DNA of 64,000 bases from Candidatus Parcubacteria bacterium (GCA_003597955.1 QZJU01000021.1:1-64000); one strand, 5' to 3'. Positions 24,159-32,913 are shown, counted from the first letter of the stretch. Made by a program: numbers and translations. The notes: generated from the letters alone by a model not told the origin.

Positions 24159-24584
24159 TCATGCTTTTTGCTTTTTCGCAAGCCTTTTAAGCAACCGACT
24201 TTTGTATTTTTTGGGCTGAAAAGCCGGCAGGCGGACGACCCGGGTTAGTAGTTTTCGTTTTTTTAGTTCCCGACGGAGGTTTTGGGTGAAGGCCCTTTGG
24301 TCATAGCCCAAGGCTAAAATATCGGGCTTTAATTCTTTGATGATTTTCAGCTTATCTTTGGCTAACTTGCCCAGCACGGCGCGATCAACCCATTTAACCC
24401 TTTTGACCATTTTCAAGCGGAAGCGCTCTGGTTGCCAGGGCAATTTACCTTTTACTTTTTTTACGGTTTTGTCACGCGCCACAACCACGGTCAAATAATC
24501 GCCCAAAGCTTTGGCTTTTTTGAATAGGAAAAGATGGCCTGGGTGGAGATGGTCAAAAGTTCCGGTGACAACGATTTTTTTCAT
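24159..24584 (-). CDS. Cytidylyltransferase-like nucleotidyltransferase
   Basis: 141 residues, one domain. GTFDHLHPGH (about 7-16) is the GTFDxxHxGH-type signature that binds the nucleotide. Known: the family includes glycerol-3-phosphate cytidylyltransferase and archaeal-type FAD synthase; the length fits these small enzymes. The ISSTxxR-like C-terminal motif is not clear and the tail is very basic (KKYKSRLLKRLAKKQKA). Substrate not assignable. Three bases separate it from the uvrB stop, so it is in the uvrB operon. Confidence 0.82.
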   Translation of the reverse strand: MKKIVVTGTFDHLHPGHLFLFKKAKALGDYLTVVVARDKTVKKVKGKLPWQPERFRLKMVKRVKWVDRAVLGKLAKDKLKIIKELKPDILALGYDQRAFTQNLRRELKKRKLLTRVVRLPAFQPKKYKSRLLKRLAKKQKA

Positions 24585-24587
24585 AAT

Positions 24588-26621
24588 TCACCTTTTAAAT
24601 TTTTTGCGCCTGGGTCGGCGCCGGTTCGCTTCCTCGGGTTTTAATAACCTGATCTGATCCCGGATATTCGCGGCTTTTTCAAATTCCAAATTTTGCGCGG
24701 CCAGACTCATCTGGTTTTCCAAATCTTTCAACACATAAGGAATTTCTTCTTTCGGAACTTTTTGCGGATTAAAGATTATTTTTTCCTCCTCGGATTTTTT
24801 GCCGGCTAAGCGGGATTCCCGAATAGCCTTAATTATGGTTTTGGGCGTAATGTTGTGTTTTTGGTTGTATGCTTTTTGAATTTTTCGGCGTCGTAAAGTT
24901 TCCGAAATCGCGGTTTGCATGGATTTTGTCACACGGTCAGCGTACATAATCACACTACCTTCAACATGCCTGGCGGCCCGACCCATGGTTTGGATCAAAG
25001 CGGTGTCAGAACGTAAATAACCCTCTTTGTCCGCATCCAAAATAGCCACCAAAGAAACCTCGGGCAAGTCCAAGCCCTCCCGTAAAAGATTGATGCCCAC
25101 CACCACATCGATTTCGCCGGTGCGCAAGGTGCGCAAAATTTCCAAGCGGTCAAAAGTTTCCACATCCGAATGTAGATATTCAACCTTAATGTCCAAATCC
25201 TTTAAATACTCGGTCAGGTCTTCGGCGATTCTTTTGGTCAAAGTGGTAACTAAGACCCTCTGGCCTTTTTCCACGCGTTTTCGAATCTGTTCCAGCAAGT
25301 CGTCAACTTGATTTTTGGTCGGCTTGACTTCAATCTTGGGATCCAGCAAGCCCGTGGGCCGGATCAATTGTTCGACAATTTGTCCGGCAGAGCCGGATCC
25401 GGCTTTGCCGGATTGGCTATGGGCTTTTTCATATTCCCGAGGCGTGGCGGAAACAAAAATTACCTGGTTTATCCTTTTTTCAAATTCCGTAAATTTTAAA
25501 GGCCGATTGTCGTAAGCCGCGGGCAAGCGGAAGCCGTAATCAATTAAAGTTTTTTTGCGGGCTTTGTCGCCTTCATACATGCCGCCGATCTGCGGCACGG
25601 TCATGTGGGATTCGTCTATAAATAAGAGGTAATCTTTTGGAAAGAAATCCATCAAAGTGTAAGGCGGAGTGCCGGGTTGGCGGCCGTCAAAATACCGGGA
25701 ATAATTTTCAATGCCCGAAACAAAGCCCGCGGTCCGTAGCATCTCCAAATCAAAATTGATTCTTTGCTTCAACCGCTCGGCTTCCAATAATTTATCGTTG
25801 GCTTTAAACCACGCCAAGCGTTCTTTTAAATCCTTTTCTATTTTGGCCAAGGCCAGTTCCATCCCTCCGGGGTCAGTCACATATTGGGTGGCCGGGTAAA
25901 TATCCACGCTTTCCAATTTCGACGCGTTTTTGCCGGTCAAGGCATCAACTTCTTCAATTTTTTCAATCTCGTCGCCGAAAAAATAAATTTTGTAAAGCCG
26001 GTCTTCAGAAAAGCTCGGAAAAATTTCCACCACCTCGCCCAAGACTCGGAAAGACCCGCGCCAAATGTCCAGGTTCCGCCTTTCGAATTGCATGGCTATC
26101 AGTTTGTTCAATAATGCCTGCCGTTTTAGCGTTTGGCTTTTTTTCAGAGCCAAAACGCCTTTTTGGTATTCCGCGGGCGAACCCAAGCCGTAAATGCAGG
26201 AAACCGAAGCCACGATAATCACATCCCGGCGGGAAAGAATGGCCTGGGTGGAGGCGTGCCGCAGCCTGTCAATTTCTTCATTGATGTCCGTTTCTTTTTC
26301 GATGTAGGTGTCGGTTTTGGGGATATACGCTTCGGGTTGGTAGTAATCGTAATAGGAAACAAAATAGTGCACGGCGTTTTGGGGGAAAAATTCCTCAAAT
26401 TCACTGGCTAATTGCGCGGCCAGGGTTTTATTGTGGGAGATAATCAGGGTGGGCCTTTGGGCTTCGGCAATCACCTTGGCCATGGTAAAAGTCTTGCCGC
26501 TGCCAGTCACGCCTAAAAGCGTCTGGCCGGTGTAGCCCGATTTCAGGCCTTTTACCAACTTTTCAATAGCCTGCGGTTGGTCGCCGGTGGGCTTAAATAG
26601 CGCGCGTAACTTGAAATTCAT
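24588..26621 (-). CDS. uvrB: Excinuclease ABC subunit B
   Basis: 677 residues, full length. Walker [10 protein letters not shown] (about 38-46), the beta-hairpin [12 protein letters not shown] (about 90-102), the DEAD-like box DESHM, helicase motif [10 protein letters not shown] (about 540) and a C-terminal UVR domain (about 633-668) that contacts UvrC. Role: damage verification in nucleotide excision repair. An insert at about 400-413 ([13 protein letters not shown]) after [11 protein letters not shown] is encoded by a perfect palindrome at 25383-25412. Extended -10 TGCTATAGT lies 10 bases before ATG, so probably leaderless. Confidence 0.97.
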   Translation of the reverse strand: MNFKLRALFKPTGDQPQAIEKLVKGLKSGYTGQTLLGVTGSGKTFTMAKVIAEAQRPTLIISHNKTLAAQLASEFEEFFPQNAVHYFVSYYDYYQPEAYIPKTDTYIEKETDINEEIDRLRHASTQAILSRRDVIIVASVSCIYGLGSPAEYQKGVLALKKSQTLKRQALLNKLIAMQFERRNLDIWRGSFRVLGEVVEIFPSFSEDRLYKIYFFGDEIEKIEEVDALTGKNASKLESVDIYPATQYVTDPGGMELALAKIEKDLKERLAWFKANDKLLEAERLKQRINFDLEMLRTAGFVSGIENYSRYFDGRQPGTPPYTLMDFFPKDYLLFIDESHMTVPQIGGMYEGDKARKKTLIDYGFRLPAAYDNRPLKFTEFEKRINQVIFVSATPREYEKAHSQSGKAGSGSAGQIVEQLIRPTGLLDPKIEVKPTKNQVDDLLEQIRKRVEKGQRVLVTTLTKRIAEDLTEYLKDLDIKVEYLHSDVETFDRLEILRTLRTGEIDVVVGINLLREGLDLPEVSLVAILDADKEGYLRSDTALIQTMGRAARHVEGSVIMYADRVTKSMQTAISETLRRRKIQKAYNQKHNITPKTIIKAIRESRLAGKKSEEEKIIFNPQKVPKEEIPYVLKDLENQMSLAAQNLEFEKAANIRDQIRLLKPEEANRRRPRRKKFKR
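25383..25412. repeat. Perfect palindrome inside uvrB
   Basis: TCCGGCAGAGCCGGA (25383-25397) is followed by its near-exact complement up to 25412, one central mismatch pair aside. It is translated in frame and sits in a loop region of UvrB between the SATP motif and IVEQLIRP. Confidence 0.75.
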
Positions 26622-26748
26622 AAGCAGACATACTATAGCATTAACGCGGATGGGATTTTGAATCCGCGGCGGCTTGAATTTTAGTAGTTAAAGGGTGTAA
26701 GTTAAAATTACCCAAAAACCCAAGATTTTCCAAAAAACGGAGATAAAA

Positions 26749-27069
26749 ATGTTAGTTGAAAAAACAGGAACGGTTCTTTTGCCAAAGCCCAAGAGGCGAA
26801 AACACAAGGGTAAATTATCCACGCCCGAAGCCAGACGCGAGTACCAGCGGCGCTATTATCAATTGCACAAGCAAAAGGCCAAGGAATACCAAAGGCAATA
26901 TAATTTGACCCACAAGAAAAAGAATCACCCGTCGACTAGGGGCAAATTAGGTTCTCGGCCAAACAGGCAAACCGTTTTCAATGCCGGTGATATTATGGAT
27001 AGCCCGCCGGGAAAACTGGAAAAGCGTCTAAGCCGGATTTTAGCGGCAGAAAGCGATTTTACGAACTAG
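26749..27069 (+). CDS. Small basic hypothetical protein
   Basis: 106 residues, highly basic and Gln/Tyr-rich. The middle (about 30-60) is a tandem helical pattern, REYQRRYYQLHKQKAKEYQRQYNL, with two similar YQR-YxL units, suggesting nucleic-acid binding. The C-terminal 30 residues are less charged (PPGKLEKRLSRILAAES). Weak GGAGA ribosome site, strong terminator right after. No family recognised. Confidence 0.6.
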   Translation: MLVEKTGTVLLPKPKRRKHKGKLSTPEARREYQRRYYQLHKQKAKEYQRQYNLTHKKKNHPSTRGKLGSRPNRQTVFNAGDIMDSPPGKLEKRLSRILAAESDFTN

Positions 27070-27087
27070 CGCCTTTGGGCATTAGGT

Positions 27088-27124
27088 ATCCTCCTGTTAG
27101 ATTTTTTAACAGGAGGATTTTTTT
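27088..27124 (+). terminator. Terminator after the basic protein gene
   Basis: The stem ATCCTCCTGTTA with TAACAGGAGGAT is followed by a run of T. Confidence 0.9.
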
Positions 27125-27130
27125 AAAAAA

Positions 27131-27164
27131 TAAAAACCGCTGTTATTTTAAATAGACAGCGGTT
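27131..27164 (-). terminator. Terminator of the sigma-factor cluster
   Basis: Stem AACCGCTGT with ACAGCGGTT followed leftwards by a U run, just after the sigma gene stop. Confidence 0.85.
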
Positions 27165-27165
27165 G

Positions 27166-28452
27166 TTAAGCGTCAGAATTTAACCAGTAGCTTTGCAAAT
27201 TCCGAGACCGATTGGGTTTTCGAAGTTTGCGCAAAGCCTTTTCTTTAATCTGCCGGACTCTTTCGCGCGTAAGACTAAAGCGCGCGCCGATTTCTTCCAA
27301 AGTCAGGGCTACTTCTTGGTTTAGGCCAAAGTACAGACTAATAACCTCGGCTTCCCGTGGGGTTAAAGTATCCAAGACGCAAACGACTTCTTGGGTTAAA
27401 CTAGTGCGCAATGCCGGTTTATGAGGCGATACTGTTTTTTCGTCAGGGAGGATATTGGATAAAGACTCATCACCATCTTCGGTTACCGGCGCATCCAATG
27501 AAATTGCGGACTTGTTCAGTTCCATAGTCATTACGACTTCTACTTCGGCAAGCTCCACGGCTTGGGCGACTTCTTCCACCGAAGCCGCGCGCCCCAGAAT
27601 TTGTTCAATTTCAGCTTTGGCTTGGTTGATTTTGGTCAGAGCGCCAACTCGGTTTAGGGGAATGCGCACGGTCCGGGAGTTTTCCGCCAAGGCCGTTAAA
27701 ATGCTTTGGCGAATCCACCAGACGGCATAAGAAATAAATCGGAAGCCACGGGTTTCGTCGAATCTTTTGGCAGCCTTGATCAACCCCAGATTGCCTTCAT
27801 TGATTAAGTCAGCTAAATCCAGGCCCCGGTTTTGGTAATACTTAGCCACGGAAACCACAAAGCGAAGATTGGCTTGGATCAAACTCCATTCTGCCAGCCG
27901 GTCGCCTTGGCGGATTGATTCTGCCAGCCGGATTTCTTCGGCTTGCGTTATCAGTGGAATTTGACCGATTTGCCGCAGGTAGATATCCAAGGATTGTCCT
28001 TCACTGGCGATTGCCAGAAATTTCCTTTTGGTTTTCTCAGCGTCAGCCCGATTGGACACGGCTAGCGTATCCTGAAGGTCGAGCTGAAGGTTGCTGAAAA
28101 CTGGGGCAAAGAACCACCAGACGAAAATTTCCAAGACTTCCCAAAAAAGCGCGGTCGGCAGAAGCGTGGCTTTGATTTTCCAGTCTCTTGGCACCAGCTG
28201 ACAAAACTCTGACCATGCCCAGGTTTTGGGCTGACCATTGAAAGGAAACAAGTTCAGCAGCCAAGGCCTTTCGCCGGCGATTTGCCAGAACCGATCTTCG
28301 TTAATTTCTTTGACCAGCGACGGGATTTTCTGAATGTTTTCGGAATTTAAGTTGACCGCGATGTTGTTGCGCTGACAGAAATTAAGCAGCTCTGTCGCGT
28401 CGCAAATCTGCATTTGCTCCAGCAGCAAGCGTAAAAACTTGAGCCCGGTCAT
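27166..28452 (-). CDS. Primary-type sigma-70 factor with a novel N-terminal domain
   Basis: 428 residues. Residues 1-125 are an unrecognised aromatic-rich helical domain ending LFWEVLEIFVWWFF. Then come region 1.2 (DIYLRQIGQIPLIT, about 156-169), region 2 (NLRFVVSVAKYYQNRG through FRFISYAVWWIRQSI, 195-251), region 3 (VEEVAQAVELAEVEV) and region 4 with helix-turn-helix (TLEEIGARFSLTRERVRQIKEKALRKLR, about 384-411). Region 2.4 and region 4 look like housekeeping sigma and should read TATAAT/TTGACA. It lacks the acidic region 1.1. Last gene of a leftward sigma cluster. Ribosome site AGGAGGTG. It may be the main sigma or a specialised copy; no second primary sigma is in the window. Confidence 0.88.
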   Translation of the reverse strand: MTGLKFLRLLLEQMQICDATELLNFCQRNNIAVNLNSENIQKIPSLVKEINEDRFWQIAGERPWLLNLFPFNGQPKTWAWSEFCQLVPRDWKIKATLLPTALFWEVLEIFVWWFFAPVFSNLQLDLQDTLAVSNRADAEKTKRKFLAIASEGQSLDIYLRQIGQIPLITQAEEIRLAESIRQGDRLAEWSLIQANLRFVVSVAKYYQNRGLDLADLINEGNLGLIKAAKRFDETRGFRFISYAVWWIRQSILTALAENSRTVRIPLNRVGALTKINQAKAEIEQILGRAASVEEVAQAVELAEVEVVMTMELNKSAISLDAPVTEDGDESLSNILPDEKTVSPHKPALRTSLTQEVVCVLDTLTPREAEVISLYFGLNQEVALTLEEIGARFSLTRERVRQIKEKALRKLRKPNRSRNLQSYWLNSDA

Positions 28453-28473
28453 TTCACCTCCTTTCTGGGGTTT

Positions 28474-29310
28474 TTACACCCGTGTCAAATTGGATTTTGA
28501 TGCACTTTGGAAGAAATTCAGCAAGCGCGCATAAATTATCGGCAAGATGCCAATTCGCTTGGCCTGCGTCGCAATGTCGTTCGTGGCCGCCTGGCAAAAA
28601 AACTCCGACATCAAGCAGTTGCGCTGTTTGCAGAAAGTTTCGATCTGGCGCAAAGCATCGCTGCCAATCCATAAGCCGTCGAATTGCTTGAGTAATTCCT
28701 CAAAAATTCCTTCGGAAATGCCCAGCGCGCGAGCTTCGGTTCCAATTTTTTGGTATTCGACTATGCGGTGGAAAATTTGTGGCAAGGTGGTATTGTGTTC
28801 CAAGCAATAATGCTGCAGACTCTCGGCGATTTCCGGCCTAAGCGCCAAATTTCGAATTTTTACAGGAGCTTGGCCGGCCGAGGTTGGTTGCTTGTCGCGG
28901 ATTTTTAGGACTTTTAGTTCTTCGCCCGCATTTTGCCAGAGAAAAAAATCCCAGGCCTGCTGGAGCTTAAGCCAATTTGGCCGGGGACTGGTCTTAAAAA
29001 AGCTTGGCGGCAAAGTTTTTTTAAGACCCTGCAAATTTGTTTCACCTCGGCTTTTTAGTTTTTCCAGTAGCGTCAAAGCCCAGTTGTGTTTTTTTACGTA
29101 TTGCCAAAAATCCCGTGCTGAAAGTTTTTGGGCCTTAAGCTCAACTGGCGGCCCAGAACAGGCCAGCAGATTCGCAAACCAAACGCAGTCTTTCAAGAAC
29201 GCCCAGAGGGCTTTTTCCGAAAAACTGGCCGGGTCCGGGAAACGGGCTTTTAGCTGGCAAAAGTAAAACCAGACCGAAGGTCTGGAAATTTGGTTTTTTA
29301 GAGTTTTCAC
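28474..29310 (-). CDS. Paralogue of the sigma N-terminal domain, without sigma regions
   Basis: 278 residues. Residues 12-138 align throughout with residues 12-141 of the sigma factor at 29460: VWFYFCQLKARFPDPASF against VWFFFEELKKLFPDVSSY, then DFWQYVKKHNW against DFWLYAKKHEW. The rest (about 150-278) is helical with no sigma region; it has a repeated theme (QIFHRIVEYQKIGTEARALGI and MSEFFCQAATNDIATQAKRIGI), which suggests two copies of a small helical unit. Inferred: a regulator or antagonist using the shared domain to bind the same partner. Own promoter at 29373-29401. Confidence 0.7.
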   Translation of the reverse strand: MKTLKNQISRPSVWFYFCQLKARFPDPASFSEKALWAFLKDCVWFANLLACSGPPVELKAQKLSARDFWQYVKKHNWALTLLEKLKSRGETNLQGLKKTLPPSFFKTSPRPNWLKLQQAWDFFLWQNAGEELKVLKIRDKQPTSAGQAPVKIRNLALRPEIAESLQHYCLEHNTTLPQIFHRIVEYQKIGTEARALGISEGIFEELLKQFDGLWIGSDALRQIETFCKQRNCLMSEFFCQAATNDIATQAKRIGILPIIYARLLNFFQSASKSNLTRV

Positions 29311-29372
29311 CTTATATCGCTCCCAATTTTGAATTGTTAAACAACAATTTTTGTTCGCTTTTTATTAGACCC

Positions 29373-29401
29373 AACCTACTTTAAAAACCCTTTAAAGTCA
29401 A
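29373..29401 (-). promoter_or_regulatory. Promoter of the 28474 gene
   Basis: Leftward -35 TTGACT (29396-29401), a 17-bp spacer containing GTTTTTAAAG and -10 TAGGTT (29373-29378). Very similar to the sigma-gene promoter at 30832. Confidence 0.75.
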
Positions 29402-29414
29402 CTTCGCCCAAGTC

Positions 29415-29466
29415 AAAAACAAAAACTGTTAGCTTGCTTTGCTTTTAGCAAATTTTTAGCTAACGG
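29415..29466 (-). terminator. Terminator of the FliA-like sigma gene
   Basis: Stem GTTAGCT with AGCTAAC around an A/T-rich inner hairpin, followed leftwards by U-rich sequence. Confidence 0.65.
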
Positions 29467-30770
29467 TTGGATAAAGAACGTGGAGGCAAAGGCGTTTTTT
29501 TGAAATCCCAGCCGCCCTGGCCATCGGGTTGGGGCACAGGAAATCCGAATTGGTCATACATCAAACAGCGAAGTATATGAATGGCGCGGGTATGAATTTG
29601 GGAAACGCGAGATTCGCACAACTTTAGCAATCTGCCGATCGCTTTCAGGCGAAGCTCGTGCCAGTAATAATACCTAATCACGGTTGCCTGCTGGGGACTA
29701 AGCTCATTGGCAATCGCGGTTTTTAAAAATTCGTAAATCTTTTGGCGGTCAATGGTTTCCAAAAGCGTGGGTGTCAGCAAATCCTCAATTAAATCAATCC
29801 TTTCGCGCTTATCGTCTTCGCTCCAAACCCCTTCGTTCAGCGAATGCATAACACCGCTGTAGTGGCAATCTGCCAACATTTTCTGCAGGTCTTTAAGCTC
29901 CACCCCCAAAGTCCGGGCGAGCTTTTCAGAACTGGACGATTTGCCGAATTTTTGTTCAAGTTCGCGAATTTTGTTTTGCAATTTCCGATTTTGAGATTTT
30001 ACCCCCCGCGGAACCCAATCCAGCTCTCGTAGGTAATCCAAAATCTCGCCCCGAATCCGATAGGTGGCGTAAGTTTCAAATTTTACGCCAAGCTCTGGAT
30101 TATATTCGTCCAGCGCTTTGTAAAGCCCCAGAAATCCAACTTGAACAAGATCCGCTAATTCAGTTTGGGGCGGAAAGCCTAAAATCATGCGGCCGGCCAA
30201 GTTTTTGACCAAAGGCAGGTAATATCGGCCAAAGGCTTTTTTCACCTCGTTGCGCAGCGGCCCTTTTGGGCATCTTGCAAAGTAATGAAATTTTAAACCT
30301 GGCGGCAAAAACCCCCTGACAGTCTGCGGGTAATATTTTCCGTCATCGACCAGGATTTTAAAACGCGCGAATTTTTCCGCCGTTAACTGCCAAAAGAAAA
30401 ACTCCAAGGCCTGGTTAAATATGTTCCAGTGTTTGCGGCTGTGCAGGTAAAAGTACGCGTCAGGTAGCAGACGCTCAAGATCTTCCGTTAGAATCAAGCC
30501 ATTTTGCTTTTCGGTTTCTTCCAAAAATTCCAGGCACCATTCATGCTTTTTGGCATAAAGCCAAAAATCTTTCATCGACATGATTTTCGTCGGTGTCAGG
30601 GTGCGACCGTCGCCCGATGTGAGCAAAGTTTTTAACCAGTCGGTTTTTCTGACCCGGGGCCAGAAATTATTTGGGGAATAACTTGAGACATCAGGAAAAA
30701 GTTTTTTTAATTCCTCAAAGAAAAACCAAACGGAAAAATGTCCGTTTTCGGAAAACTGACCCATCTCCAC
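29460..30770 (-). CDS. FliA/SigB-type alternative sigma factor with a novel N-terminal domain
   Basis: 436 residues. Residues 12-141 are the same unrecognised domain as in the 28474 protein. From about 175 it is a group 3 sigma: region 2 (VKNLAGRMILG, LADLVQVGFLGLYKALDEY, VKFETYATYRIRGEILDYLREL), the FliA-type WVPRGVKSQNRKL (252-264), region 3 (SEKLARTLGVELKDLQKML) and a region 4 helix-turn-helix (LKAIGRLLKLCESRVSQIHTRAI, about 375-397). No flagellar genes are present. Strong AGGAGGTG ribosome site. Inferred role: directs a stress, surface or cell-cycle regulon, perhaps gated by its N-terminal domain. Confidence 0.88.
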   Translation of the reverse strand: MEMGQFSENGHFSVWFFFEELKKLFPDVSSYSPNNFWPRVRKTDWLKTLLTSGDGRTLTPTKIMSMKDFWLYAKKHEWCLEFLEETEKQNGLILTEDLERLLPDAYFYLHSRKHWNIFNQALEFFFWQLTAEKFARFKILVDDGKYYPQTVRGFLPPGLKFHYFARCPKGPLRNEVKKAFGRYYLPLVKNLAGRMILGFPPQTELADLVQVGFLGLYKALDEYNPELGVKFETYATYRIRGEILDYLRELDWVPRGVKSQNRKLQNKIRELEQKFGKSSSSEKLARTLGVELKDLQKMLADCHYSGVMHSLNEGVWSEDDKRERIDLIEDLLTPTLLETIDRQKIYEFLKTAIANELSPQQATVIRYYYWHELRLKAIGRLLKLCESRVSQIHTRAIHILRCLMYDQFGFPVPQPDGQGGWDFKKTPLPPRSLSNR

Positions 30771-30831
30771 CTCCTTTTTTGTCTGGTTGTTTGTTAAAGT
30801 CCGATTTTCGGGTAGGAGTTTTGTTTAAATT

Positions 30832-30860
30832 AACCTAACTTAAAAACTTCCAAAGGTCAA
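30832..30860 (-). promoter_or_regulatory. Promoter of the FliA-like sigma gene
   Basis: Leftward -35 TTGACC (30855-30860), a 17-bp spacer with GTTTTTAAG and -10 TAGGTT (30832-30837). A P1-type palindrome half adjoins the -35 box. Confidence 0.75.
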
Positions 30861-30926
30861 CTCCGTACAAATATACCGAGATTCGTCCGCTCCAGGCACC
30901 CGTGGCGCCTTCCGGTCGCAATGACA
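30861..30926 (-). repeat. Half copy of palindromic repeat P1 next to the sigma promoter
   Basis: Read leftwards it starts TGTCATTGCGACCGGAAGG, later has GCGGACGAATCTCG and ATATTTGT, matching the first two thirds of P1 at 17889. It ends directly at the -35 box. Confidence 0.7.
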
Positions 30927-30958
30927 ATTACGACAACCACTTTTTCCTAAAATAAATA

Positions 30959-30982
30959 CCCCGCTTTTTTAAAAAAGCGGGG
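30959..30982 (-). terminator. Terminator of the 31-33 kb regulator pair
   Basis: A perfect 12-bp palindrome starting CCCCGCTTTTTT directly after the stop of the 30992 gene. Confidence 0.7.
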
Positions 30983-30991
30983 TTTAAAGGT

Positions 30992-31816
30992 TTAACTTTT
31001 CTGTATCGCCCGGTGTAGGCGAAGATACTGTATAGGATCATTGGCCGTAAGCACGCCCTGTTCAAACAGATATTGGGCGACCTGGAGCAAATCCGTATCT
31101 TTCTCGGTTTCCAAGTCGACTAACAATTGCATAGGTTGGACATTGCGTTGGTTGCAGAGTTCCATAAACTTCTGGTATTGCTCTGAACTTAAGCCCCATT
31201 GGGACGGTCCTGGCTGATTAGTTTGGGCCAGTCCAGTCGGTCCAGCACTTTTGTTGGTAGCTCCGGATTTGTGACCCTTGCCGACTGGCGCAATGTTCCA
31301 TTTTTTTCGCCACTGCCCAATATCGAAAGGCGATAAGGAATAATTATAAGGTTCGGTTGCCAGTTGCTGGCTTAAAGCCCGGTCACTGCCGGTCTGCATC
31401 AACAGCTGCCGAAAAGCCACTCTGGCGAATTCTTCAGAATTAAACCTGCCGACAAAATTCTGCATGGCTTTAGCTACCTTGCTTAAAGGTCTTGGCTTTT
31501 TTGTCTTGGCCCCGGAAGGCTTTAACAATTTTGCCAATTCCCCAGTAAAGCCCAGGCTGACAAATTCGGCTTGGTGCGCATTTACCCATTCGCGCAGCCG
31601 GTTTAGCTTCACGCCAAACTGCCTGGCCACCCGGCGCCAAGAATTTTTTGAAGCCCTGTATAGCTTCATAATTTCATTGACGGTTAAACCGACATTGCCG
31701 TTGTCCAAAAGCCGGGATTCGGCCCGGGTTTTGGTTTCGGGCTTTACCGAGCGAGGGTTTATGTTCCGAGCTTCGAGCATTTGCCTAAACCAAAGCCATT
31801 CATAATTGTTTCCCAC
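30992..31816 (-). CDS. Putative DNA-binding regulator in the sigma cluster
   Basis: 274 residues, basic. A helix-turn-helix-like segment at about 55-80 (SWRRVARQFGVKLNRLREWV), a second at about 140-172 (SDRALSQQLATEPYNYSLSPFDIGQW), a Gly/Thr/Pro-rich linker (about 180-205) and a helical C-terminus. The second unit resembles a segment of the 31831 protein (NQTKAAKAMEK then ISQREFSGLLKLAG). Its start lies 14 bases after the 31831 stop, with ribosome site AAGGAGG, so the pair is an operon. Function inferred from the helix-turn-helix pattern only. Confidence 0.65.
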   Translation of the reverse strand: MGNNYEWLWFRQMLEARNINPRSVKPETKTRAESRLLDNGNVGLTVNEIMKLYRASKNSWRRVARQFGVKLNRLREWVNAHQAEFVSLGFTGELAKLLKPSGAKTKKPRPLSKVAKAMQNFVGRFNSEEFARVAFRQLLMQTGSDRALSQQLATEPYNYSLSPFDIGQWRKKWNIAPVGKGHKSGATNKSAGPTGLAQTNQPGPSQWGLSSEQYQKFMELCNQRNVQPMQLLVDLETEKDTDLLQVAQYLFEQGVLTANDPIQYLRLHRAIQKS

Positions 31817-31830
31817 TTTTCCTCCTTGGT

Positions 31831-32784
31831 TTAGGCGTTTTTAGACTTCGGCCGTCTGATGGCCGGGTGTAGTGCGGGTATGCCTGCGAGTTTGAGCAGG
31901 CCACTGAATTCACGCTGGCTGATTTTGAAACCTCTGATGCCCTTGTCGCGGACCACGAATTTTTCCATCGCCTTTGCGGCTTTGGTTTGGTTGCCGGTCA
32001 GTTGATAAGTTTGCTTCAGCCATTGCACGGCTCCTGAATTGCTACCCGTAGCTTCGGCTAGGGCCTGGAATTTCGGCATGGCAAAAAGCCTGTCCGGTCC
32101 GGTTAAGCCCCTTCTGGCTCGCGGCTTTTTGGGTTCTGTTCCGCGTCCGGACGCAACTTTGGTTTTTTGCTGCCGTGCGATTTCATCTTTTGGCCTTTGG
32201 CCTCTGCCCAGACGAAAATTCAGATTGCGCTGGAGAATGCTGCGCAAGGTTCCTGGTTTGATATCTACGCCGAGCTTCTGGCTAAGATATTCAGCTACCT
32301 GCGAATACGTGCCATGCTTGGCAAAAAGCTCCTTGGCAGTTATGGTGTTTTTCACAAAAGCCAAAATCTGTTGAGTCATCGAAGTTGGGCTGGGCCTGCG
32401 ATTCGACCTGGCTTTTTTGAAACGTGCTTTGGGAATTCGCGGTTTTCGGGTTTTGGGTCTTTTGGGTTTTCGCTTCAGGGTTTTGGCGCCGAAAAGCGTG
32501 GGCAAGGCCGGCCAGCCTTTTCTTTCCGAAAAGCTGGTCATAAATTCCAACAAATGAATGCATTCCTCGGGTCCGGCGGTTTTTTGTAAAGCCTCGGGCA
32601 CATTGCCGAAAATCACTTCTGGCGTAAAGCCTCCGGCTTCGCCTGCCGCGGCAACCAAATCAATGACCCAAGGGTGAGCTTGGACAAAAACATCGAAATC
32701 GAATGCCGGCAAGCTGCCAGTGGCGACTCCCAGCAAAACCTGAAACAGGTTAAGGTTGGCAGAATTTTCCCTTACTTTAGCCAT
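31831..32784 (-). CDS. Putative DNA-binding regulator, first gene of the sigma cluster
   Basis: 317 residues. An N-terminal hydrophobic helical domain (about 10-90, with AHPWVIDLVAAAGEAGGF) recalls the aromatic N-terminal domains of the cluster's sigma factors. A very basic linker (about 103-132, KRKPKRPKTRKPR) follows, then helix-turn-helix-like units at about 155-185 (YSQVAEYLSQKLGVDIKPGTL) and 260-300. Ribosome site AGGAGG. Its promoter overlaps an inverted-repeat operator candidate shared with ruvA. Identity unknown; DNA binding is inferred. Confidence 0.65.
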   Translation of the reverse strand: MAKVRENSANLNLFQVLLGVATGSLPAFDFDVFVQAHPWVIDLVAAAGEAGGFTPEVIFGNVPEALQKTAGPEECIHLLEFMTSFSERKGWPALPTLFGAKTLKRKPKRPKTRKPRIPKARFKKARSNRRPSPTSMTQQILAFVKNTITAKELFAKHGTYSQVAEYLSQKLGVDIKPGTLRSILQRNLNFRLGRGQRPKDEIARQQKTKVASGRGTEPKKPRARRGLTGPDRLFAMPKFQALAEATGSNSGAVQWLKQTYQLTGNQTKAAKAMEKFVVRDKGIRGFKISQREFSGLLKLAGIPALHPAIRRPKSKNA

Positions 32785-32884
32785 TTTTCCTCCTTATGGG
32801 TTTTTGGCCTATTTTTTAAGGCTTGCTTAATTTTTTAATTTGCTTTTTCGATTTTTAAGGTTTAGGCAAAAATGCCTTCGGCTA

Positions 32885-32913
32885 ACCTTAAAATTTTTTG
32901 GAAAACTTGTCAA
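32885..32913 (-). promoter_or_regulatory. Promoter of the sigma/regulator cluster
   Basis: Leftward -35 TTGACA (32908-32913), a 17-bp spacer and -10 TAAGGT (32885-32890). Confidence 0.7.
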
